A stretch of DNA of 64,000 bases from Streptomyces umbrinus (GTDB lineage: Bacteria; Actinomycetota; Actinomycetes; Streptomycetales; Streptomycetaceae), in contig NZ_JAUSZI010000002.1 in NCBI RefSeq assembly GCF_030817415.1, positions 4,588,001 to 4,652,000 of the forward strand, written 5' to 3'. The first letter of the stretch is position 1; each line of letters starts with the position of its first letter. The position numbers were made by a program, and so were the translations under genes. The notes under the pieces are model-generated. The model ran no database searches and was not told the origin of the DNA. It was given only the letters and a program-made list of their open reading frames with translations. Positions 1-7,354 of this stretch are shown here, one piece after another.

Positions 1-55
1 CTGGCACGCCGTTCCCTCGGCCTGGCCACGTGGGGGCTGAGCGCATCACGGCCTC

Positions 56-769
56 CTACTTGTCCTCGTCGAGGGTGTACGTGCGGTCGCCGGGGGCGAC
101 GGTGGCGTCGGTGCCGCCCGCGACCAGCGCCAGGCGGACGTGTTCGGCGAACGACTCGGCGTACGCGACGCGTTGGGCGTCGGCGGTGTCGAGGGCGAAG
201 GTGATCGGGACCGCCTCGTTCGCGGTGCGGCGGCGGTCGTTGCTCGACTGGCCCGGGTCGAGGGCGGTCAGCTTGCCGACGTCGATGACGCGGGCGTCCT
301 CGACGATGACCTTCGACTGGTCCTTGCCGTTGTCGGTCTCGTCCTTGAACGTGGCGTAGATGTTGACCCGTGAGCCCGGGTTGATCTTGCCCGCCACACC
401 GGTCGCCGCGTCGATCATGATCGCGATCTCCTGCTGGCCGGCCTCCAGTTCGGGCCGGTCCACGATCATGTCCCTCTGGAGCAGCGAGCCCTTCTCCAGC
501 CGGGTGACCGCGATCTTGCCGCGGATCTCGGAGAGATTGGTGACGGCGGTGGACGACAGCCACCGCTCGGGCATCGAGACCTTCTCGAACTGGTCGGACG
601 TCAGCTCCCGGTAGGGCGCGACGTCGTCCTTCAGGCGGTACGCCGCGACCTCGGGGCCGACCTTCGAGTTCACGTCGCGGATCACCGAGAGCACTCCGGC
701 GAAGGCGCCCAGGGCGCACAGGGCCGAGAGGACCAGCAGGATGACGCCGCGGCGCTGGCGTGAATTCAT
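56..769 (-). CDS. SAF-domain protein, CpaB/RcpC-like (Flp pilus assembly family)
   Basis: 237 aa. A short basic N-terminus (MNSRQRRG) precedes one hydrophobic helix. A SAF-type segment follows (about residues 40-110, with the run from AYRLKDD to LQRDMIV), then an RcpC-like region rich in acidic residues. CpaB-family proteins act at the outer face of the membrane in Flp/Tad pilus assembly, but Streptomyces often carries single SAF proteins without an adjacent tad locus, and none is visible here. The ATG at 769 was chosen over the upstream in-frame start because the helix directly follows it and GAGG lies just upstream; the upstream extension is proline-rich and protein-unlike. Function beyond membrane anchoring is inferred. 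Confidence 0.72.
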   Translation of the reverse strand: MNSRQRRGVILLVLSALCALGAFAGVLSVIRDVNSKVGPEVAAYRLKDDVAPYRELTSDQFEKVSMPERWLSSTAVTNLSEIRGKIAVTRLEKGSLLQRDMIVDRPELEAGQQEIAIMIDAATGVAGKINPGSRVNIYATFKDETDNGKDQSKVIVEDARVIDVGKLTALDPGQSSNDRRRTANEAVPITFALDTADAQRVAYAESFAEHVRLALVAGGTDATVAPGDRTYTLDEDK

Positions 770-948
770 GACGCGGACAACCTCGATCGGGGGAGGGCGG
801 GGACAGCGGGGTCGAGCGGTTGTGCCTGGTGCTGGGTGCGTATTGCTGGTGCCTGGTGCCAAATATGTGGTGCTGCGTGTGCCTCGTATCTCGTTCTACG
901 TGCCTGTTGTGCACCGTTATTCAGGTGTACGTACATGACTTACGTGGT

Positions 949-1866
949 TTACGAAGCCCCTCGGGGCAGGGCACGTACCGAAGAAGCTGCCCGCACCGTG
1001 GCCCTCGGAAGCTCCTGGGGCGGTGGCAAAGGCGCCGCACAGAATCCACAGCGGTCGCCGATGAGTTCAAGACCGCACCAGTGACACTCCTCGCGCCGCA
1101 CGGACGAGACGAGTTGGTACAGCACGGACACGTCGTAGAGCCCGGCGGCGAACTCGGCGACCTTGCCCGTGCCCCACCAGCGTGTGGACTCGGCGGGCAG
1201 GGGCACGGTCGTGACGCCCTGGACGCGCCAGGCGGGCGCGAGCGTCCCGGTGAGCCACTCGGCGGGCAGTTGTCCGGCCGCGACGAGCATCCGTGTCCCG
1301 AACTCGGGCCCGGTGAGCTCCTCCTGGCCGACGCGGACCAGTTGGGGCCGCGGATTGGCCAGTACGGCGAACTGGGCGCCCGGCACCCATGACTTGGCGT
1401 GCGACTTCAGGGACACGGGGATGCGGTCCAGCTTGGCGACCGAGCCGAGCAGGGCGCCCGCGTAGATGTAGTGGGCGAGCAGCCGCGCGGAGGAGGCGAG
1501 CACGCCGGGGCTGAAGTCGCAGACGGAGAGCTGGCGCAACTGCTGGGCGAGCAGGGCAAGTCCGAGCGGCGGCAGGTCCAGGCCGAGCAGCGCGATGCGG
1601 TCGCTCTCCAGGACGGAGCGCACGGCGTGCAGCCGCCGGGTGACGTCACCCGATGTGGAGGCCGGGTACAGCGCGATCACGTATCCGTGCTGCTCGATGA
1701 GCGCGTGCATCCCGGTGAGGGAGCTTTCGAGGCTTTCGAGGGGCTGGACGGCGGCGGGCGGGGTCTGCCGGTCGTGCGGTGGGAGCACCAGGTCGGAACT
1801 GGTGACGGCTATCGCGGTCGGCACGCTGCACACCACCCCGTTCACTGCGGCGGGGTGGTCAACCAC
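949..1866 (-). CDS. Conserved protein with C-terminal zinc-ribbon-like Cys motif
   Basis: Up to 305 aa from a GTG at 1866; the true start is uncertain and an in-frame ATG near residue 53 is an alternative. No family was recognised. The middle is a globular alpha/beta-looking region. Near the C-terminus four cysteines (about C261, C264, C273 and C276, in CHWCGLELIGDRCGFC) form a CxxC-x8-CxxC pattern typical of zinc ribbons. It lies 180 bp upstream of, and in the same direction as, the SAF protein, so the two may be co-transcribed. A role in protein or nucleic-acid binding is only a guess from the ribbon. Confidence 0.6.
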   Translation of the reverse strand: MVDHPAAVNGVVCSVPTAIAVTSSDLVLPPHDRQTPPAAVQPLESLESSLTGMHALIEQHGYVIALYPASTSGDVTRRLHAVRSVLESDRIALLGLDLPPLGLALLAQQLRQLSVCDFSPGVLASSARLLAHYIYAGALLGSVAKLDRIPVSLKSHAKSWVPGAQFAVLANPRPQLVRVGQEELTGPEFGTRMLVAAGQLPAEWLTGTLAPAWRVQGVTTVPLPAESTRWWGTGKVAEFAAGLYDVSVLYQLVSSVRREECHWCGLELIGDRCGFCAAPLPPPQELPRATVRAASSVRALPRGAS

Positions 1867-2086
1867 CGCCTCAGATCGCCCCTGACTTCGCCATCAAACC
1901 TTCACGGAAGAACGCGAATTTGTCACTGTGCGCCCTTCTGCAACTGCACCTTATCCACGGCATGGGCCACTCAACACCGGATCCGCGAGATCACCTCACA
2001 CAAGGTGCGTGGGTGATCCACACAGAGTGAGGCGCATATGCCTCAACTCGACGGTACGGCAAGGGCGTTGACCTCGGTCAGAGGTC

Positions 2087-2113
2087 TTGACAACCGGATT
2101 GGTCTGGACCACC
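2087..2113 (+). promoter_or_regulatory. Chitinase promoter region with DasR-like operator (dre)
   Basis: A TTGACA hexamer at 2087-2092 is followed directly by ATTGGTCTGGACCACC at 2098-2113. The latter matches the known dre consensus (ACTGGTCTAGACCACT) at 13 of 16 positions by eye. A weaker half-copy, TTGGTCCTCCAGC, follows at about 2115. Chitinase promoters in Streptomyces characteristically carry such repeats, bound by DasR and linked to GlcNAc and chitin induction. The site is about 70 bp before the chosen GTG start. The rest of 1867-2183 shows no gene. Confidence 0.7.
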
Positions 2114-2183
2114 TTGGTCCTCCAGCGGTGGCCACCGTAGTCGTCCCCCACTTTTGACTCCCACTCCCCCACCGGAGGCCCCA

Positions 2184-3890
2184 GTGGACCGCGTACCAGG
2201 CATGCCCAGACGCAGACGGACCTGGGCGGCAGCCCTCGCCACCGCGCTCGCGGCGTCCGTCCTCTCCCTCGCCGGAGCCGGCCAGGCCTCGGCCGCCGAC
2301 GTCAACAACACCAAGAACGCCGGTTACGAGTCGGGGCTCTCCAACTGGACCTGCTCGGCGGGCAGCGGCGCCGCCGTCTCCTCCCCCGTGCACGGCGGCG
2401 CGTCCGCCCTCAAGGCCACGCCCGCCGGGCAGGACAACGCCCGGTGCAGCCAGACCGTGGCGGTGAAGCCCAACTCGACGTACACGCTGAGCGCGTGGGT
2501 GCAGGGCGGGTACGCGTACCTCGGGACGAGCGGCACGGGCACGACGGACGTGTCCACCTGGACCCCGGACTCCTCCTCCTGGAAGCAGCTGACGACGTCC
2601 TTCACGACGGGCTCGTCCACGACGTCCGTGACCGTCTACACGCACGGCTGGTACGGACAGGCGGCCTACTTCGCCGACGACGTGTCCGTGTTCGGGCCCG
2701 ACGGGGGCGGAGGCGGCGACCCCGATCCGGTCGTCCCGTCGACACCGGCCGGCCTGAACGTGGCGTCCACGACCTCCTCCTCCGTCTCCCTCGCCTGGAA
2801 CACGGTGTCGGACGCGACCGGCTACAACGTCTACCGCGCCGGTACGAAGGTGCTCGCGGTGACGGGCACCTCGGCGACGGTCACCGGCCTCGCCGCCGCC
2901 ACGTCGTACTCCTTCCAGGTCACCGCGACGAACTCGGCCGGTGAGTCGGTGAAGTCGACGGCGGTCACCGGGACGACCAAGGCGAACTCGGGCGGCGGGA
3001 CCGGGCTGCCCAAGCACGCGGTGACGGGTTACTGGCAGAACTTCAACAACGGCGCGGCCGTCCAGAAGATCTCCGACGTCCAGTCCCAGTACGACATCAT
3101 CGCGGTGTCCTTCGCCGATGCCACGACGACACCGGGCGCCGTGACCTTCAACCTCGACTCGGCCGGGCTCGGCGGCTACACCGTCGACCAGTTCAAGGCG
3201 GACGTCCGGGCCAAGCAGGCCGCGGGCAAGAAGGTGATCATCTCGATCGGCGGCGAGCGCGGCACGGTCGCCGTGAACGACTCCGTCTCGGCGACGAACT
3301 TCGCCAACTCCGTCTACACCCTGATGCAGACGTACGGCTTCGACGGCGTCGACATCGACCTGGAGAACGGCCTCAACGCCACGTACATGACGCAGGCGCT
3401 GCGGTCCCTGTCCTCGAAGGCGGGCTCCTCGCTGATCATCACGATGGCCCCGCAGACGATCGACATGCAGTCCACGTCGAACGGCTACTTCCAGACGGCC
3501 CTGAACATCAAGGACATCCTCACCGTCGTCAACATGCAGTACTACAACAGCGGTTCGATGCTCGGCTGCGACGGCAAGGTGTACTCCCAGGGCTCGGTGG
3601 ACTTCCTCACCGCCCTCGCCTGCATCCAGCTGGAGGGCGGCCTCGCGCCGTCCCAGGTGGGCCTCGGCCTGCCGGCCTCGACAAGGGGCGCGGGCAGCGG
3701 CTACGTCTCCCCCAGCATCGTGAACAACGCCCTCGACTGCCTCACCAAGGGCACCAACTGCGGCTCCTTCAAGCCCTCCAGGACCTACCCGGACCTGCGC
3801 GGCGCCATGACCTGGTCGACGAACTGGGACGCGACGGCCGGCAACACCTGGTCGAACGCGGTGGGACCGCACGTGCACGGGCTCCCGTAG
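2184..3890 (+). CDS. Secreted chitinase, GH18, with N-terminal CBM and FN3 domains
   Basis: 568 aa from a GTG at 2184, with GGAGG at 2174-2178 (5 nt spacing). Domains in order: Sec signal peptide with RRRR n-region and cleavage near ASA/AD (about residue 37), a beta-rich carbohydrate-binding module (about 40-165), a Gly/Asp linker, a fibronectin III domain (about 185-270), and a GH18 barrel (about 290-568). The GH18 signature DGVDIDLE spans residues 387-394 and E394 is the predicted catalytic acid. It should hydrolyse chitin to GlcNAc oligomers outside the cell. The upstream dre-like site predicts DasR control. A strong terminator follows 20 bp after the stop. Confidence 0.95.
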   Translation: MDRVPGMPRRRRTWAAALATALAASVLSLAGAGQASAADVNNTKNAGYESGLSNWTCSAGSGAAVSSPVHGGASALKATPAGQDNARCSQTVAVKPNSTYTLSAWVQGGYAYLGTSGTGTTDVSTWTPDSSSWKQLTTSFTTGSSTTSVTVYTHGWYGQAAYFADDVSVFGPDGGGGGDPDPVVPSTPAGLNVASTTSSSVSLAWNTVSDATGYNVYRAGTKVLAVTGTSATVTGLAAATSYSFQVTATNSAGESVKSTAVTGTTKANSGGGTGLPKHAVTGYWQNFNNGAAVQKISDVQSQYDIIAVSFADATTTPGAVTFNLDSAGLGGYTVDQFKADVRAKQAAGKKVIISIGGERGTVAVNDSVSATNFANSVYTLMQTYGFDGVDIDLENGLNATYMTQALRSLSSKAGSSLIITMAPQTIDMQSTSNGYFQTALNIKDILTVVNMQYYNSGSMLGCDGKVYSQGSVDFLTALACIQLEGGLAPSQVGLGLPASTRGAGSGYVSPSIVNNALDCLTKGTNCGSFKPSRTYPDLRGAMTWSTNWDATAGNTWSNAVGPHVHGLP

Positions 3891-3909
3891 GGACGGCTCG
3901 TCAACGGTC

Positions 3910-3940
3910 AAGCGCCGCCGCCGATCCGGCGGCGGCGCTT
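3910..3940. terminator. Bidirectional rho-independent-like hairpin
   Basis: Perfect 13-bp inverted repeat (AAGCGCCGCCGCC / GGCGGCGGCGCTT) with a 5-nt loop. It sits between the convergent chitinase and NRAMP-like genes and can end both. Confidence 0.85.
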
Positions 3941-3977
3941 CCGTGTGTCCGCGTGTCCGCCCGGATCACGGCCGCGG

Positions 3978-5375
3978 CTAGAAGAACTCCGACCACGGCT
4001 GGTCCCAGATCTGCTTCACGCACAGGACGATGAAGATCAGGCCCGCGATCGTCAGCATGGAGTTGCTGAGGATTCCGTTGCGCCATTCCGCGGGGGTGCG
4101 GGAGGAGTTGAGGAGCCAGACCAGGGTGAGGGCGAGGAAGGGGAGGAAGGCGGCGCCCAGGACTCCGTACAGGATGATCAGGCGGAAGGGCTCGCCCTGG
4201 AAGAGGAGGACGATCGGCGGGAAGGTCAGCCACAGGAGGTAGCCGCGGAAGGGCCAGGAGCGCTCGCGGGCGCCCGAGGCCACCTCCTCGCCGGATGTCG
4301 TTCCCTCGCCGGACGTCGCCTTCCCGGCCGGGGTCTCCCCTTCGCCGGTCGCGCGGCCGGCCCTGTCCTTGCGGTAGCGCTCCACGAAGTCCGCGAACAT
4401 CAGGCTCACGCCGTGCCAGACGCCGATCAGGGACGTGAAGGACGTGGCGAAGAAGCCGATGAGGAAGAACTTGGCGGTCGCCGTGCCGTACTCGTCCTCC
4501 AGGATGTCGCCGAGCTGGATGAGGCCCTTGTCGCCGCTCGCGATGGCCACGTTGGAGGAGTGCAGGAGTTCCGCGCCGACGAAGAGCATCGAGATGACGA
4601 AGATGCCGGTGGTGATGTACGCGACGCGGTTGTCCAGGCGCATCACCTTCATCCAGCCGGTGTTCGTCCAGCCCTTCGCGTTGACCCAGTAGCCGTACGC
4701 GGCCAGCGTGATCGTGCCGCCCACACCGCCGATCAGGCCCAGCGTGTTGAGGATCGAGTCCTTCTCGTCGGGGAGGACCGGGAGCAGGCCCGCGAAGGCG
4801 TCGCCGAGGTTCGGGGTGACGCGGATCGCCAGGTAGACCGTGACGACGAACATCACGCCCACCAGGACGGTCATGACCTTCTCGAAGACCTCGTACTTGT
4901 TGAACCAGACGAAGACCAGGCCGACCAGACCGGTCAGGACGGCCCACCACTCCAGGTCCATGACGTCCGGGAAGAGCGCCTGCAGTGGCAGGCCCGACGA
5001 GGACATGGCCGCGGCTCCGTAGACGAAGCCCCAGATCACGACGTACACGACGAAGAACCACGACGTCCAGCGGCCCAGGCTCGCCCAGCCGTCGAAGAGC
5101 GTGCGGCCGGTGGACAGGTGCCAGCGGCCCGCCGCCTCGGCCAGCGAGATCTTGACGAGACAGCCGATGACGGCGGCCCACAGGAGCGTGTAGCCGAAGT
5201 TCGAGCCCGCGATGAGCGTGGCGACGAGGTCGCCTGCGCCGACGCCCGTCGCGGCCACCACGATGCCGGGGCCGATGTATTTCCAACTGGACTTGCGGGG
5301 AGCGGAGGCGGCCTTCCCCGTCTCTCCCGTGGCCGTGCTTCCAGTGGTGTCCGCGTTCCCAGAGGTGTCAGCCAT
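3978..5375 (-). CDS. NRAMP-family (SLC11-related) membrane transporter lacking the canonical DPGN motif
   Basis: 465 aa with about 11 hydrophobic helices. Overall it reads as an NRAMP/SLC11 protein (WKYIGPGIVVAATGVGAGD at the first helix; WVNAKGWTNTGW after the sixth). Canonical Mn/Fe transporters carry DPGN in TM1 and MPH in TM6. Here TM1 has GVGAGD and the TM6 region GGVGGTITLAAYGYW, so the usual metal ligands are absent and the substrate is uncertain. A cytoplasmic loop carries a Gly/Glu/Thr/Ser-rich insertion (about residues 330-365). The ATG at 5375 (MADTSGN) was preferred to an upstream TTG. It is the last gene of a minus-strand run following regulators. Confidence 0.82.
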   Translation of the reverse strand: MADTSGNADTTGSTATGETGKAASAPRKSSWKYIGPGIVVAATGVGAGDLVATLIAGSNFGYTLLWAAVIGCLVKISLAEAAGRWHLSTGRTLFDGWASLGRWTSWFFVVYVVIWGFVYGAAAMSSSGLPLQALFPDVMDLEWWAVLTGLVGLVFVWFNKYEVFEKVMTVLVGVMFVVTVYLAIRVTPNLGDAFAGLLPVLPDEKDSILNTLGLIGGVGGTITLAAYGYWVNAKGWTNTGWMKVMRLDNRVAYITTGIFVISMLFVGAELLHSSNVAIASGDKGLIQLGDILEDEYGTATAKFFLIGFFATSFTSLIGVWHGVSLMFADFVERYRKDRAGRATGEGETPAGKATSGEGTTSGEEVASGARERSWPFRGYLLWLTFPPIVLLFQGEPFRLIILYGVLGAAFLPFLALTLVWLLNSSRTPAEWRNGILSNSMLTIAGLIFIVLCVKQIWDQPWSEFF

Positions 5376-5566
5376 GCGGATCAAGAAAGCGTAAAGAGAA
5401 CGGGGGCACAAGAGGGCGTGCGGTGATCACCACCCGATGTGCACAGGTGAGGAGTGTGCGCACCGAGGAGAAGACGTTCGGGCGGGCCCCGGCGGCTGGG
5501 CGCGCCACCGGGGCCCGGGCTGTGGTTCCGGAGGTGGACAACGGTTCGTCCGGAACTGGCGGGGCA

Positions 5567-6133
5567 CTACGGCTGTCGCCGACCACAGCCGTCGGACCCG
5601 CACGTGCCGAGCTCGAACCAGAGGGTCCGGCCCGGCCCGTCCTGGTGGCAGCCCCAGCGCCTCGCGAGCGCATCCACCAGGAACATCCCGCAGCCGCCCA
5701 CCGCGGTGCCCGCCCCGGGCACCTCCGCGGGGCGGCGGCCTGCCTCGGAGACCTCGCAGCGCAGGACTCCGTGCGCGGCCGAGAGGGTGAGGCGGAGGCG
5801 ACTCGCCGCGTGTATCAGGGAGTTGGTGACGAGTTCGCTGACGAGGAGCTCCGCCGTGTCGCTCTGTTCCGCGAGCCCCCAGCCCTCCAGCCGCCGCCTG
5901 ACCTCCGCGCGGGCCTCGGCCGCCGCGACGGGGCGGGGGTCGTACACGACACTTGAGTGGCCTGCTCCCAAGGGTGGTTGGGGGTACCAGCCGTACGCGG
6001 CGTCGGGATCCGGAAGATGCCCTCCGGAGAGTTCCAGCATGTCCAAAGCTTCGGCTCCCCGCGGCTCGTCGGCACGGGGAGGACTACCTGAATACCTACC
6101 TGAAAACATGCGTTCGCACCGGTTTTGGGGCAT
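5567..6133 (-). CDS. RsbW-like ATP-binding (HATPase) regulatory protein
   Basis: 188 aa. The C-terminal two thirds carries an HATPase_c_2 fold of the RsbW/SpoIIAB type. The N-box is ELLVSELVTNSLIHA and the later Gly box is GGCGMFLVDALARRWG. Such proteins bind ATP and act as serine kinases or anti-sigma factors; Streptomyces has dozens. The N-terminal 60 residues are Pro/Gly-rich and variable. The ATG at 6133 is preceded by GAAGG at a good distance; an alternative ATG lies at 6109. It follows the MEDS/RsbA-like gene by 61 bp on the same strand, suggesting a shared regulatory unit. Partner sigma or anti-anti-sigma factors are not in the window. Confidence 0.85.
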   Translation of the reverse strand: MPQNRCERMFSGRYSGSPPRADEPRGAEALDMLELSGGHLPDPDAAYGWYPQPPLGAGHSSVVYDPRPVAAAEARAEVRRRLEGWGLAEQSDTAELLVSELVTNSLIHAASRLRLTLSAAHGVLRCEVSEAGRRPAEVPGAGTAVGGCGMFLVDALARRWGCHQDGPGRTLWFELGTCGSDGCGRRQP

Positions 6134-6194
6134 GCGGGTGCCTTCGCCGTACGGGGGCGTCCGGGACCGTGCAGCGCCGGGTGCACCTGTGCAC

Positions 6195-7214
6195 CTACGC
6201 GTACTGGACACGGATCAGCGAGCCGTCGCCCGACTCCGCGTCCCGGATGTCCACGTACGCGCAGACCTGGCGGGTGAACCAAAGGCCCTGGCCGGGGGAC
6301 GGGCCCTCGGCGGGCGGTGGGACGAAGCCGGCGAGCGGGTCCGTGATCCGCTCGGGGACGCGCAGCTCGCAGACACAGGCGGGCGCCTCGCCCCACAGCA
6401 GGACCTCGGGGAGGGACGGGGTGGGGATCAGGGGTGCGTACGGGGTCGCCGCCTCGGGGATCGAGGAGATGTACGGGGTCGTTGCCTCGGTGACCGCTGT
6501 CGCGAACAGGTCTGCGTCCGCGGGGGTGAGTCCGCGCGCCCGGGCCCGCTCGCGGAGGGTGTCGCGATCCGGGGCGGTGAGGCGCTCGGCGTCCGGTGGC
6601 GGCGGGGGCAGGGGGACCCAGTCCAACTCGTGGACCAGGCGGGCCGGTTGCTCGTACGCCGGGGTGTCGGGGTGCGCGCGGCGGGCGGCGTCGACGATGG
6701 CGGGGCCCGCGGTGCGGGTGTCGTACGCGCACAGGGCGGTCGTCGCGAACGGCGCGAAGAGGAGGTTGGCGAGCGACTCGTAGCGGATCCACTCGGTGGT
6801 CTCGCGCGTCGAGCGCCCGGCGCGGCCGGCCCAGTGCGGCTCCATGAGGAGGTGGATCCGGCCGCCGGGTCCCGCGTTCGCGGAGAGGTAACCGGCGCTC
6901 TGGGCGACGGCGTTGGCCGCCGAACCCGTGTACCACTCGGTGTGGGGCACGAAGGTGACGCTCTTGGCGTCCGTGCCCAGCGCGTCCCGCAGGACGGCGA
7001 GCCTGCCGGGGTCGGCGATGGCCACGGGCGGTGGTTCGTCCGGTGCGGCGAGACCCTCCGCAAGGAAGGGGAGCGCGGCCGCGACGAACGCGTCGTCGGA
7101 GTCGAACACCGCCATGCGGTGGTCGAACGCCCCTGGGGGCGGGGCTGGTTGAGCCGCCTGGGAGGGCTTGACCGACTTGGTCGGTTCGGTCGGCCTGGTT
7201 GGTTCGGCAGTCAC
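6195..7214 (-). CDS. MEDS-domain / RsbA-like sensor with degenerate HATPase
   Basis: 339 aa from a GTG at 7214 with GGGGAA upstream. The N-terminal part (AFDHRMAVFDSDDAFVAAAL onward) matches the MEDS sensory domain, which has a P-loop-like layout and is found in DcmR-type and anti-sigma-like proteins. The C-terminal part ends in an RsbA-type HATPase tail (GQGLWFTRQVCAYVDIRD). The expected N-box Asn is missing: the helix reads TAVTEATTPY and is followed by a short internal duplication (EATTPY..IP / EAATPYAPLIP). ATP binding may therefore be lost. It lies between the LuxR regulator and the HATPase protein, all on the minus strand. The 140-bp gap upstream holds tandem repeats. Confidence 0.75.
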   Translation of the reverse strand: MTAEPTRPTEPTKSVKPSQAAQPAPPPGAFDHRMAVFDSDDAFVAAALPFLAEGLAAPDEPPPVAIADPGRLAVLRDALGTDAKSVTFVPHTEWYTGSAANAVAQSAGYLSANAGPGGRIHLLMEPHWAGRAGRSTRETTEWIRYESLANLLFAPFATTALCAYDTRTAGPAIVDAARRAHPDTPAYEQPARLVHELDWVPLPPPPPDAERLTAPDRDTLRERARARGLTPADADLFATAVTEATTPYISSIPEAATPYAPLIPTPSLPEVLLWGEAPACVCELRVPERITDPLAGFVPPPAEGPSPGQGLWFTRQVCAYVDIRDAESGDGSLIRVQYA

Positions 7215-7240
7215 GAGGGTTCCCCTTCTGTCGTATCCAC

Positions 7241-7319
7241 CTGGTTGTGGGCGGGCCGCCCGGCTGTGGGCGAACTGCCCGGCTGTGGGCGGGCGTTCCC
7301 GGCTGTGGGCGGGCGTTGT
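7241..7319. repeat. Four tandem copies of a ~20-bp unit
   Basis: Units at 7241-7260, 7261-7279, 7280-7299 and 7300-7319 share the core CGGCTGTGGGCGGGCGTTCC (first copy CTGGTTGTGGGCGGGC...). They fill the gap between the LuxR-type gene and the MEDS gene, upstream of the MEDS start. Confidence 0.85.
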
Positions 7320-7354
7320 GGCACCTCGCCCATCGGGACCCCGGGATCGGGGGT

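Noticed and set aside
770..948. Short direct repeats (GTGCCTGGTGCT-type) upstream of the SAF gene
   Set aside because: Brief and imperfect; no dyad symmetry or promoter link could be supported.
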